NCBI GenBank assembly: GCA_017893485.1
Contig: CM030366.1
Coordinates: 77,443,227 to 77,507,226, forward strand
Length of the DNA stretch: 64,000 nt
DNA from: Hemerocallis citrina
Taxonomy: Eukaryota > Streptophyta > Magnoliopsida > Asparagales > Asphodelaceae
Direction of reading: 5' to 3'
Shown: piece after piece, positions 55,567-64,000 of the stretch
Numbering within the stretch: the first letter of the stretch is position 1
How the letters are laid out: each line of letters opens with the position of its first letter
The notes under the pieces: model-generated
What the model was told of the DNA's origin: nothing
The model's input: the letters and a program-made list of their open reading frames with translations, nothing else
The model's database searches: none
Position numbers and translations under genes: made by a program

Positions 55567-55668
55567 CCGTATCCCGTATCCTAGTTTTTTGAAAATTGCC
55601 GTATCCCCCGCACCCGTGTCCCCGTACCCGTGTCGCCGTACCCGTATCGGTGCTTCACAGAGTGAATA

Positions 55669-56136
55669 TATCAGGTTGAAAGCTTTATCTTCCTCACACA
55701 CATCTGCGTTGATCGCCTTAAGTTCAGATAATACCTTATTGAACTCTGTAATGTAGTCTTGGAGATCGGTACCTTCCTTCATAGATAAACGGAACAACTT
55801 TCTCTTCCAATGCATCCGATCTAATAACGACGAACCGAAGTAGTCAGCTATGATTCTTTCCCACAAACTCGCCGCATCAATTTCTTTAAGAAATCTGCAC
55901 TTGATCTCGTTCGCCAAGGATAGTCGGATTAGACTTATGGCTCTTTCACGAATATCTTTCCAAACGTCATCCTTCATATCAGTTGGCTTTTCCTTCTTCT
56001 TAACTGCTGACTGCAATCGTTCTTGAACAAGAACATCATACATGTCAGTCTTCCAAAGATTGAAATTGATCTTACCATCGAGCTGCTTGATCTTCAAAAT
56101 ACTGTGGCCTATCATCTTAACCAAGGGACTCGGCAA
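55669..56136 (-). pseudogene. Copia gag, N-terminal part
   Basis: The minus strand reads IKQLDGKINFNLWKTDMYDV, SLWERIIADYF, LDRMHWKRKLFRLSMKEGTD and ELKAINADVCEEDKAFNLIY, the UBN2 gag domain of Copia elements. It is cut by the hAT at 55661 and resumes at 51597. Confidence 0.88.
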
Positions 56137-56142
56137 CCTGAA

Positions 56143-56154
56143 GCTCTGATACCG
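56143..56154 (-). promoter_or_regulatory. Primer-binding site of the pol-less Copia
   Basis: On the minus strand cggtatcagagc, one base from the initiator tRNA-Met match, two bases after the 5' LTR. It is followed at once by cttcag|gttg, which resembles a splice acceptor. Confidence 0.85.
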
Positions 56155-56156
56155 GT

Positions 56157-56913
56157 TATTGGGATTGAGGCGTCAACAAACGCCCTCTGGTCGCAGCAGA
56201 ACTAATTAAAGCAATGAGGAAGTCGAAGTAGACGAGGTGAATAAATTGAGCAAACAAGTAGATTCACCAAACTAACACAAACACAACAACAATGACTTAT
56301 CCCGATTAGCTTTTGTTTAATTCGGGAGAAATATAGGGAGATCTGATATTCAACTATAAGAGATTACAAGGAGTTACTGATTCACTTGACACAAGGAATT
56401 AAACTCACCCACCAAGAACTATCTCTCTCTCGAGCCTCTCTTTGCAATGGAGAAAAGAATTTATGAAGTACTCCCTCTCATATTGGAGGAGTTTACAATA
56501 TATATAGAAGAATAGAGAGAAAACCGAGGTCTAATCTTGATTCTCAGTCGTCTGATATAATCTGGAAAAGAAGTAACTGAATAGGAGCCGCACGATCTAA
56601 CTTGGAGTTGAAGATTGGGATGAACCGACCTAACAAATCGAAGCCCAAAAATGAATCAGCGCCGCGGGCGGTCGACCGTCCAACAAGACCGGTCGACCGT
56701 ACCACTCTCTGACATTCCCTGTACTTCGAGCGGTCGGGAGCGCGGTCGGGGGGTGCGGTCGACTATCACCAAGACCGGTCGACCGCAACTATCATGCACC
56801 TACAGCTGTTGCTGTTGCTGTTCTCCTTCTACTCACTTCGACGCTTCGACCTCCGTGCTTCATATTAGCTTATTCTAATCTGAATAACGAGTATTCAAGA
56901 CACAATCCTAACA
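56157..56913 (-). repeat. 5' LTR of the pol-less Copia
   Basis: 757 bp, differing from the 3' LTR by scattered substitutions and small indels. It keeps the four GTCGAC-type motifs and the GGTGAGTTT donor-like site (about 56412). Confidence 0.9.
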
Positions 56914-57339
56914 ATAAGTCCGTCCGAGTATTAATGCGATCTGATGCTTTACCGAACCGAGTCCAGACTATAAAAATTTTGTCCGACCTGGACCGAGCCG
57001 AACATAAGCCCGTCCGAGTAGAATTTCGGTCCGAGCTTCAACATATGACTGTCGATTCCGTCCTGTCCGATTTACAACCCTAATTAGGATATGCTTGTAT
57101 GTAGATCTTATAGATCTGTGTTACTGAAAGGTTGTCTAATGCTTTGGTTGCGCTCGCGCTCTCTCTCTCTCTTCTTTAGCATGCACTTTGTGGCAACATT
57201 CTGAGCCTTAAATGGTACAGAAAGTTCCTATTAGAATCCAAAACAACCAAATCTAATAAACTCAAGAATTGTTTACCAAAATGACCCACTGTTTGAAAGT
57301 ATTTACCAAACCGACCCACTTTCGAAACTGTTAACCAAA

Positions 57340-58020
57340 TTGACCGACTCGCTATCCGAGTCTAGTTCAAATGAACTCACTATCTCAGATAGAGTGTAGT
57401 TGTACTCATTTTTCAAAGAAATTTGAAACATGCAATTTTTATCTGCAACGTATATAACTATACTCGTTATCGCAGATTGTGAGTCGAGTTCAACTGACAT
57501 TGATATCTCAGATAGCAAGTGTAGTTGTACTCATTTTTTATAGAAATTTTAAACATGCAATTTCTACCTGAAATGTATATAACTACACTCACTATTTCAG
57601 ATAGCGAGTCTAGTTTAACTGACCTCGCTATCTCAGATAGCGAGTGTAGTTGTACTTATTTTTAGGAAAAAATATAAACATGCAAATGTATAGACTTATA
57701 CTCGCTATCTGAGATAGCGAGTTCAGTTGAACTAGACTCGCTATCTCAAATAGCAAGTGTAGTTGTATATATTTCATATTCAAAATTTCTCTGAAAAATG
57801 AGTACAACAACACTCGTTATTTGAGATAGCGAGTTCATTTGAACTAGACTCACTATCTCAGATAGCGAATGTATAGCGAATGTAGTTGTATACATTTTTG
57901 TATACATTTCATGTTCAAAAATTTTCTGAAAATTGAGTACAACTATACTCGCTATCTGAGATAGCGAGTCTAGTTCAAATGAACTCACTATCTTAGATAG
58001 CGAGTGTTGTATGCATTTCA
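57340..58020. repeat. Palindromic repeat array, left cluster
   Basis: Units of about 110-120 bp carry two palindromes each, joined by tagttgtactcattttt and aacatgcaattt. Units to the left and right of about 57680 are in opposite orientation, so the array is itself a large inverted repeat. Confidence 0.8.
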
Positions 58021-58314
58021 GGTAGAGTTAATATAGAATGGGTTTATAGTTTAGTTGAGCGTATTTTTTGTTAGTTCTTACTTACCTCATCCTACCATTT
58101 TCAACTGCAACTAGTAATGCTAATTATACAACTAATTAAGCTCGTACCACTGTTGCAAAAACAAATATGTAGTCAATTGAAGAGCGTAAAGATTTACGGC
58201 TACTACCAAACAACAGCTATAGTTATTATTATTGCATGTCATAACAGTTAAACAGCAATATTACATGCAATAGTGTAATAGCGAAACAGCAGGCGAGTCT
58301 TTAAATACTCTTCA

Positions 58315-58605
58315 ATCGACACTCGCTATCTCAGTTAGCGAGTGTGATATAAACACACTTTTTATCTGACATAGCAAGTCTAAACTTGATATTTTTCTTC
58401 ATGTTTTTCTCCAAGTGATGGAGAAACACCTCAACATACACTCGCTATCTCAGATAGTGATGTTGTTTTCACCAAACTCGCTATCTGAGATAGCAAGTCT
58501 AAACTTAAAAATTTTCTTCATATTTTAATACCTCAATATGCACTCACTATCTCAGACAGCGAGGTTATTTTCACCACACCTGCTATCTGAGATAGCGAGT
58601 GGGTC
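58315..58605. repeat. Palindromic repeat array, right cluster
   Basis: Five further palindromes near 58321, 58440, 58478, 58542 and 58581 are separated by aaacttgatatttttcttcat-type spacers. The 300-bp gap before it (58020-58314) has no repeats. Confidence 0.75.
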
Positions 58606-58704
58606 ATTTTGGTAAATACTTTGAATGTGGGCTAGTTTGGTAAATACTTTCAAAAAGTGGGGCATTTTGGTAAAAATTCTAAACTCAATAGAGCATATGA
58701 ATTA

Positions 58705-58847
58705 ATTTTTCTTTTTGTTTTGGAACAAGGCCCACATACTCACCCCACATGCGCACATGCAATATCATCCCGAGTTGGTGCAAGCAGGGACCGAACCTGC
58801 GACCTCTTGCTCACAAGAGGCTTGCTACTAGATTAGTAGGGCACTTG
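58705..58847 (-). mobile_element. tRNA-derived SINE, antisense
   Basis: Flanks aatagagcatatgaatt (58687-58703) and aatagagcatacaaatt (58849-58865) are a long target duplication with two mismatches. The insert starts with a reversed poly-A tail (tttttctttttgtttt) and contains the reverse of a tRNA B box in gggaccgaacctgcgacc. Confidence 0.78.
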
Positions 58848-58892
58848 AAATAGAGCATACAAATTGAATAGTGTATTCGATAACAACCTAAG

Positions 58893-59641
58893 CAGGGCCG
58901 CCCTGAGTTATCGGGGCCCGAGGTGAACTCCCGAAATGGGGCCCCCACTAAAAACAAAAAGAACAAAAAGAACAAAAAAAAAAAACAAAAGAACAAAAAA
59001 ACAAAAAAAATATATGTATACAAAAAATTTAGACATTGTTCAAGGCAAAATATATATAATCGCATAACAAGTTTACTTATAAGCATCAATCAGATATGCA
59101 AAATAGAGTGAAAATCATCAATCAGATATGCATCTACATAAGCATCCACACGAGAAGCATTCATAAATATGCATAAAACTATTCAGATATGCAAAACATA
59201 TAATTGAGCCTCAACAATTGTGAATGGATAATCAGATATGCTGTGAATTGTGAATTGAGCCTCTAAATATGTAATTAAATATGTAAAACCTGTCAATGGA
59301 AAGTTCTGACCTCATTTAATGCACGAAGCTCTGTATCTACCTCATATAAGTGATTGGGTTGGGTTTCGGGTTAAGGGTTGTTGGGTTTTAATTGATTTGA
59401 ATGTTGATTTGTTTTAAATCACCCAAATTTAAAGCCTCAAATTCAATCAAGCCCAAACCCAAATAATTTTAAAAAAAATTCTAAAGCCCCAAATAATTAT
59501 TTTTGGATGTCCCTAATAACAATATAATTTTTTTACGCGCAAAATATGTGCCTATATTTTCAAAGGGAATACAAATTAGGGAGCCTCTAAAATTACAAAA
59601 ATTCAGGGGTCTGAGGCGGCCACCTCAACTTGCCTCAAGAA
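58893..59641. mobile_element. hAT-like MITE, right end lost in a G run
   Basis: It begins CAGGGCCGCCCTGAG, a common plant hAT-type terminus, followed by tatcggggcccgaggtg. The right side reads ctgaggcggccacctcaact and tgcctcaagaagg, the usual inner right end of such elements, but the final repeat is replaced by the poly-G tract at 59642. The interior is AT-rich and non-coding, with an (AAAAACAA)n stretch near 58955-59010. Confidence 0.6.

Positions 59642-59677
<36 letters not shown>
59642..59677. repeat. Poly-G run, 36 bases
   Basis: An uninterrupted G tract at the expected right terminus of the hAT-like MITE. Its length is exceptional for a plant genome. Confidence 0.9.
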
Positions 59678-59678
<1 letters not shown>

Positions 59679-60132
59679 GTGTCGCTAAAGCCTTTCACTA
59701 GAAGAAAGAGTAGCATCGAACTTGATATAATTGAAGGAGGGAATGTCACCATTGCACCTTACCACGGATTCGGGTACAAACTGAAGATTAACAACAAAAC
59801 ATATAAGAAGAAAGAGCAAAATGACTCAGTTCGCTAGACGTGATATAAACGTACGAGACATCAGTAGGAGCATATAGAGGTTGGGAGTTCCTTCTTGTAA
59901 CTCAAGCCTAGCATTGCCCTTCATGTTTTCTGGTCCCCTGTGTCCGAAAGGAAGCAAATTACAAAGAGCAAGTTCAATACAAACATATATATGGCATGTC
60001 CTTCACATTGAAAACAAATGAATTCCTTGGTTGATGAAGTGCATCTCTGGAGAGGCGATCCGCAAGGAAATTAGCTTTCCACAAACAGCGTTGGAGCAAT
60101 AATATACATAATTGGTTTGCGAGAGTGTGAAC
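59678..60132. other. Sequence without recognised features
   Basis: I see no coding region or element ends between the poly-G run and the Copia LTR. Confidence 0.5.
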
Positions 60133-60682
60133 TGTTGGAAAATAATCTATGTGGGCTCATATATGTGACTAAATATATATTTGCTATTCCAAAGTCTAAC
60201 CAAAATTAAAGTAATCTAACCAAGATTAAGTGGTGGGTTAAAAGCTTACAATATAAAGTGTGATATATTACGTGTAGAAACCGGAAAGTGAATTTTTAGT
60301 TTTGTGATGGGCAAAAATTGGAAATCACTAATTATCTGTTAGGGTTGTGGTTCCTATATATATGTATCATCCTGTTCTATCTGTCATCCCATTAACAGAA
60401 AAGAAAAGAGAGGCTTTCTTTCATAGAGATACGTATCATATAGAAAGATCCAAATCCTCTGCACAATCTCCATCAATGGCATCAATGGCTTCAGGTTAGT
60501 GCTTCCGCTATTATATTCTTCTTCTTTTGATTTAGCAACTGATATATAGAAACATGATTTAGGATCTTAAATTAAAACACTTTTAGTAACATGATTAAGA
60601 TCTGGATCTGTGGAAACATGATTTGGGATGACATCAATGTTTTATGCATGTTGCTTAAGTGTTATATATATAAAATCCATCA
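60133..60682 (+). repeat. 5' LTR of the right-hand Copia
   Basis: It begins TGTTGGAAAATAATC and ends AAATCCATCA. A TATA-like cctatatatatgtatc lies at about 60352. The start codon of the predicted leader exon is at 60476. The other LTR is outside the window, so the end is set by TG...CA and the adjacent PBS. Confidence 0.75.
60476..60494 (+). CDS. Predicted first coding exon of Copia gag, inside the LTR
   Basis: ATG 60476 opens a 19-bp exon encoding MASMAS plus one base, ending at TCAG|GTTAGT. Joined to the acceptor at 61948 it continues in frame as Ala-Asn-Leu-Ser-Ser and runs into the gag motif PMLNGTNFQDW. The exon lies in the LTR, upstream of the PBS. Confidence 0.5.
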
Positions 60683-61948
60683 ATTGGTATTAGAGTCATC
60701 TTTGTTGAATTAATTGAAGAACTGATGATTTTGTTTAAGAAATCTAGGCTTTCTTTTTTATCTTCATTTCTTGGTATTTGATCTTCCTGTTTAAGAAATT
60801 CAATTGATGAATTTAATTGATAGACGTAATTGGATCAATTTTATACTGATCTGGAATATTTATAAAAAAAAAATCAAAACCATAAGTACTGATTTAAAAT
60901 ATGGTTTTGGATTTTGATAAACTTTTTTTTTCAAGATATGAATAATTAATAGAGTTTACCCATAGAGATTTGTATGGGGTAGTTGTGCTTGAATTAATTA
61001 TTGGATGGGGCCCACGGGAAAAGGTAGAGCGCTGCTTGGCTTGGCTGCTGTTGTCACCCCACATGGGTGATGTAGCGTGTGGTGGGTCCCGCCCAGGAGG
61101 AGAGATGAGGGGAGCGCTGCTGCCTCTGTTTCTCTTCATGCTGCTGACGTGGACATGGGGCCCGGGTTGGGCTGTGCTCTCTCTCTCTCCTGGCTGACGT
61201 CAAGGCTTCTCAGGGAGTGGGATTTATTTGTTTTTTCTGTTATCATTTTTTATTGATTAACAGTAGAGTTATCAACAAACAGAAGCACATGGGATTAACT
61301 AATTTTGTTTTATGTTATCAATTTCTGTTAATATTCTGTTTAATCCCACTAATTGTGATTGTCAAAACGATAAAGATATTTGTCCTATAATCGGATAAAT
61401 AAAAAACAATTTGATATTATTTTGACATCATCTATCTAAAATAAAATTCTAAAATTAAGGAAAAGATAATTTTTCTAAGAAACAATTAAATTCACATTTT
61501 GATTTTGGATTTTCTTATGAATTTCTAATATTTTGAATAGATTAATTGAAACAGAATTTTACCAAAGTGACCTATTTTGTGTAGATTAATTTATTTAAAA
61601 TATCAAGAGGATTGTATGTTTGTAATTTATGCGTTTATTAACTGACCCAAAGGTAAGTTGCTATTTTGCCGAATTTTATACACATCTGTGGTGATAAATA
61701 TGTGACAATTATAAGGTATTCCATGTGAACAATATGTCAATCCAAAGAATGACTTATTATTTGACAGAATTTATTGTCAATATTTGATTGCTACAACAAG
61801 AGTACCGCTTACAGTTAATGTTACTGTCCAAAGACTTGATATTAATGTTGTGCCTGGTATTTTGAGGTGAGATCAACCATTATTTGAATTTATTGTTTTA
61901 TATGGATTCTTATGTGAGCTTATTTTGTTTGTTCTGTTCTATGTTTAG
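60495..61948 (+). other. Predicted leader intron of the right-hand Copia, containing the PBS
   Basis: Donor TCAG|GTTAGTGC and acceptor ttctatgtttag|CTAAC, with T-rich sequence before the acceptor. Length 1,454 bp. It contains the end of the LTR and the PBS-like tggtattagagtc at 60685. A GC-rich stretch at about 61000-61210 lies inside it and has no recognised coding domain. Confidence 0.5.
60685..60697 (+). promoter_or_regulatory. Degenerate primer-binding site
   Basis: tggtattagagtc follows the LTR by two bases and resembles the initiator tRNA-Met match with changes. Confidence 0.75.
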
Positions 61949-62750
61949 CTAACTTATCTTCTGCTACCTCAATAACTGCTAATATCAACTCTATTCCCAT
62001 GCTTAATGGGACCAATTTCCAGGATTGGAAATGGACATTACTTATAACTCTTGTGTGTATGGAATTAGACCATGCATTAAGGGAAGAACAACCCCTACCT
62101 CTCACTACGGAAAACACTCCTGATGATAAAAGGGATTTTGAAAGGTGGGATCGTTCAAATTGCATGAGTTTAATGATTATGAAACACAACATTCCAGAAA
62201 CCTTTAGGGGTACATAATCCGATGAGATTACTAAGGCCAAGGATTTTCTCGAACAAATTGAGAAACGTTTTGCCAAAAACAATAAGGTTGAAATGACTAC
62301 ACCTTTGACTTCTTTGATGTCTATGAAGTATAAGGGTCGAGAAAATGTAAGGGAGTACATTATGGAGATGTACCATATTGTTTCAAGACTTAAGGCACTT
62401 AAGCTTGAGTTTCCTGAGGAATTGCTTGTGCTTATGGTTTTGATATTGCTTCCTGCACAGTTCAACCAAATCAAGATCAGTTACAACTGTCAAAAGGAAA
62501 AAAAGGACTTTAAATGAGCTCATTTCTCACTGTGTGTAAATGTTGAAACAAGATAAGACAGAAAGTGCTTACTGGGCCAATGCCTCTAAGGATAAGGGCA
62601 AGAAAAGAAAATCTGCGAATGAAAAAGCTAAGGGTCCAGCTCAAAAGAAACAACAGAAGGATAAATAGAGTTGTTTCTTTTATAACAAACCTGGATATGT
62701 GAAGAAGGAATGTACCAAATATCACGCATGGCGTGCAAAGAAATATTTCT
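61949..62750 (+). pseudogene. Copia gag, degenerate
   Basis: The translation shows PMLNGTNFQDWK, CMELDHALREEQP, ERWDRSNCMSLMIMKHNIP, LMSMKYKGRENVREYIMEMY and LKLEFPEELLVLMVL, a UBN2-type gag domain. Stops occur at 62217, 62515, 62537 and 62665. The zinc knuckle (CFFYNKPGYVKKEC) has tyrosine in place of one Cys and the His, so it could not bind zinc normally. Confidence 0.85.
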
Positions 62751-62772
62751 TACTTTGGTCTGTTCTGTGGTT

Positions 62773-63050
62773 AATTTATCTTCACTACCTAGAAACACTT
62801 GGTTGATGGATTCCGGTACTACTACTCGCATAAGTGTTTCTATGCAGGGTTGCCTGAGCTGCCGAAAGCCAAATAATGGTGAAAGACACATCTTCATGGG
62901 TGATGAAAAATTGGTAGAAGTGGAAGCAGTTGGGCATTTTAGGTTGTTGTTGGGGACTGGTTTTTATTTGGATTTGAAAGACACTTTTGTTATACCATCT
63001 TTTAGACGAAATTTGATTTATGTTTCTTTGTTGGACAAATTTGGATAATA
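62773..63050 (+). pseudogene. Copia protease region
   Basis: The translation reads NTWLMDSGTTTRIS, with Asp-Ser-Gly intact, then GERHIFMGDEKLVEVEAVG and LDLKDTFVIPSFRRNLIYVS, the typical Copia protease to GAG-pre-integrase link. It ends at a stop at 63046. Confidence 0.85.
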
Positions 63051-64000
63051 TTGTTCATTTGGAAACAATCAGTTTAGTTTGTCTTTAAATTTGAATGTTG
63101 TTGGAACTGATTATTTGAATGCTTATGACAATCTTTATTTACTCAAAGCAATTGCATCCTATAATGAAACCTTGCATATAGAGTCACGTGGTACTAAACG
63201 TAAATTAAATAAGAAAAATTCTGCGTCATAATGGCATAAGCGCTTAGGTCATATCTCAAAAGGTAGAGTTGAGCGTCTTGTGTCTGATGGCATTTTGGAG
63301 TCCCTGGACTTCACAGACTTTAATGTCTGAGTGGACTGCATAAAGGGAAAACAGACCAAAACTAAGAGATTAGGTCCCAGTAGATCTTTAGGAGTCTTAG
63401 AATTGATTCATATAGATATTTGTGGGCCATTCCCTTTGGCATCTTAAAATGGTCAACAATATTTTATATCGTTCATAAACGATTTACTCACGTTATGGAT
63501 ACCTATATCTCATTCATGAAAAATCACAGTCTCTGGACGTGTTTAAAACTTCTAAAGCTGAAGTTGAGAATCAACTCAACAAAATGATTAAAAATGTCAG
63601 ATTGATCGTGGTGGTGAGTACTACGGTAGATATGATGGTTCAGGTGAACAACGTCCGGGACCGTTTGCTAAATTCCTAGAGAAATGCAGTATTATCCCAC
63701 AGTACACCATGCCAGGATCACCTAACATGAATGGTATTGCTGAAAGACAAAATAGGACTCTTAAGGATATGGTAAGGAGTATGATTGCTCATTCCACTTT
63801 ACCTGAGTCCCTCTGGGGAGAAGCATTAAAGACAACAACTTACATTCTCAATAGAGTACCAACTAAAACAGCTGCAAAAATACCTTATGAGCTTTGAACA
63901 GGTTGAAAGCCTAGTCTAAAGTACTTTCACATTTGGGGATATCCAGTTGAGGCAAGGCCTTACAGGCCACATGAAAATAAATTGAACTCCAAAATAGTGA
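63051..64000 (+). pseudogene. Copia GAG-pre-integrase and integrase, partial
   Basis: WHKRLGHISKGRVERLV (63227) with DCIKGKQTKTKR gives the zinc-binding region; LELIHIDICGPF holds the first Asp. IDRGGEYYG, then [20 protein letters not shown] gives the Glu region; [20 protein letters not shown] follows. Several frameshifts and stops break it, including one near 63897. It continues past the window. Confidence 0.85.

Larger units (their letters stand above)
51606..55660. mobile_element. hAT transposon, near-complete (4.06 kb)
   Basis: It lies in the Copia gag with a perfect 8-bp duplication AGTGAATA (51598-51605, 55661-55668). Terminal repeats are CTGGGAAGCACGGACAC and, reversed, CTGTGAAGCACCGATAC. 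Subterminal DNA at both ends is dense in cgtatcc / gatacgg motifs, the likely transposase-binding sites. It encodes a two-exon transposase on the plus strand with one stop codon. A short relative with the same ends is at 40950-41430. Confidence 0.93.
49770..56913 (-). mobile_element. Copia-type element lacking pol, split by a hAT
   Basis: LTRs at 49770-50519 and 56157-56913 are flanked by the perfect duplication ATAAG (49765-49769, 56914-56918). On the minus strand a PBS cggtatcagagc follows the 5' LTR. After removing the hAT the interior is about 1.6 kb: gag, zinc knuckle and part of protease, then about 400 bp of non-coding sequence before the 3' LTR. Integrase and RT are missing, so it is a deletion derivative. 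Confidence 0.9.
49621..57082. mobile_element. Small hAT-type MITE expanded by a nested Copia
   Basis: Terminal repeats TAGGGGTGTAAA and, reversed, TAGGGTTGTAAA are flanked by ATTAAGAT (49613-49620) and ATTAGGAT (57083-57090), an 8-bp duplication with one mismatch. The original body (49621-49769 plus 56919-57082) is about 310 bp, rich in gtccgtccgag and accgag motifs. The Copia at 49770-56913 is inserted in it. Confidence 0.72.
57266..58679. mobile_element. Mutator-like inverted-repeat element with a palindromic core
   Basis: The 9-bp flanks TAAACTCAA (57257-57265, 58680-58688) are identical, the Mutator duplication size. Terminal arms of about 100 bp begin GAATTGTTTACCAAAATG and, reversed, GAATTTTTACCAAAATG, and each contains repeated tttaccaaa-ccgacccac units. 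The core holds more than ten copies of a palindrome with 10-bp arms CTCGCTATCT / AGATAGCGAG around one base (perfect at 57701-57721 and 57948-57968). No transposase is encoded; short frames are translations of the repeats. Confidence 0.8.
60133..64000 (+). mobile_element. Ty1/copia retrotransposon, cut by the window end
   Basis: A 5' LTR (60133-60682) is followed by a degenerate PBS, a 1.3-kb leader, gag, protease, GAG-pre-integrase and the beginning of integrase. RT and the 3' LTR lie beyond the window. Many stops and frameshifts show that the copy is old. Confidence 0.88.

Noticed and set aside
57340..58605. Possible CRISPR array in the palindromic repeats
   Set aside because: This is a plant nuclear sequence; repeats vary, spacers are themselves repeated, and the array lies inside a transposon with a 9-bp duplication.
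61000..61210. GC-rich open frame with hydrophobic residues
   Set aside because: It lies in the predicted leader intron of the right-hand Copia, is short, and matches no family I recognise.

Overview
This window is nuclear DNA from a flowering plant, almost certainly a eudicot. It is AT-rich, contains plant LTR-retrotransposon lineages primed by initiator tRNA-Met, L1-type LINE, SINE, Helitron, hAT, Mutator-like and PIF/Harbinger-like elements, and one intron-containing host gene of a plant oxidoreductase family. The species cannot be named from the sequence.

Layout. 1-14.4 kb: an older minus-strand LTR element whose 3' LTR (1-297 plus 12766-14120) is split by a plus-strand Ty3/gypsy chromovirus (298-12760, target duplication TGAGC). 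That chromovirus is itself interrupted by a solo LTR (8262-11909). 14.4-23.7 kb: a Helitron-like element, then an L1-type LINE relic (15.6-23.65 kb) split by a solo LTR (16118-23196, duplication ACTCT), which is split in turn by a second solo LTR (17322-21093). 23.7-27.2 kb: the upstream flank of the host gene, packed with MITEs, two Helitrons and a Mutator-like inverted-repeat element.

27.2-49.3 kb: the host gene, a Gfo/Idh/MocA-family oxidoreductase of 363 residues in two exons (27227-27697 and 48724-49344). Its single phase-0 intron is 21,026 bp and holds a Copia element (35891-40876), a chromovirus deletion derivative (42681-46800), Copia solo-LTR remnants, hAT, Helitron and Harbinger-type elements and long hairpins. 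49.6-57.1 kb: a triple nest, a small hAT-type MITE holding a pol-less Copia (49770-56913), which holds a near-complete hAT transposon (51606-55660) whose transposase is broken by one stop codon. 57.3-58.7 kb: an element with a 9-bp duplication and a core of palindromic repeats. 58.7-60.1 kb: a SINE, a hAT-like MITE and a run of 36 G. 60.1-64 kb: the first part of another, decayed Copia element, cut by the window end.

The most unusual thing seen is a shared retrotransposon architecture. In several unrelated LTR families the LTR carries a promoter, a leader exon and a splice donor. In two elements with readable gag (gypsy 298-12760 and Copia 60133-64000) a good acceptor lies just before or at the start of gag, so the predicted leader intron contains the tRNA primer-binding site. 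Spliced RNA would be translatable but could not be reverse transcribed from that site. The gypsy element also shows two further small intron-like interruptions in gag and gag-pro. This is inferred from splice signals and reading frame only. A second candidate novelty is the pair of Mutator-like elements (25962-26869 and 57266-58679) whose interiors are palindromic arrays.
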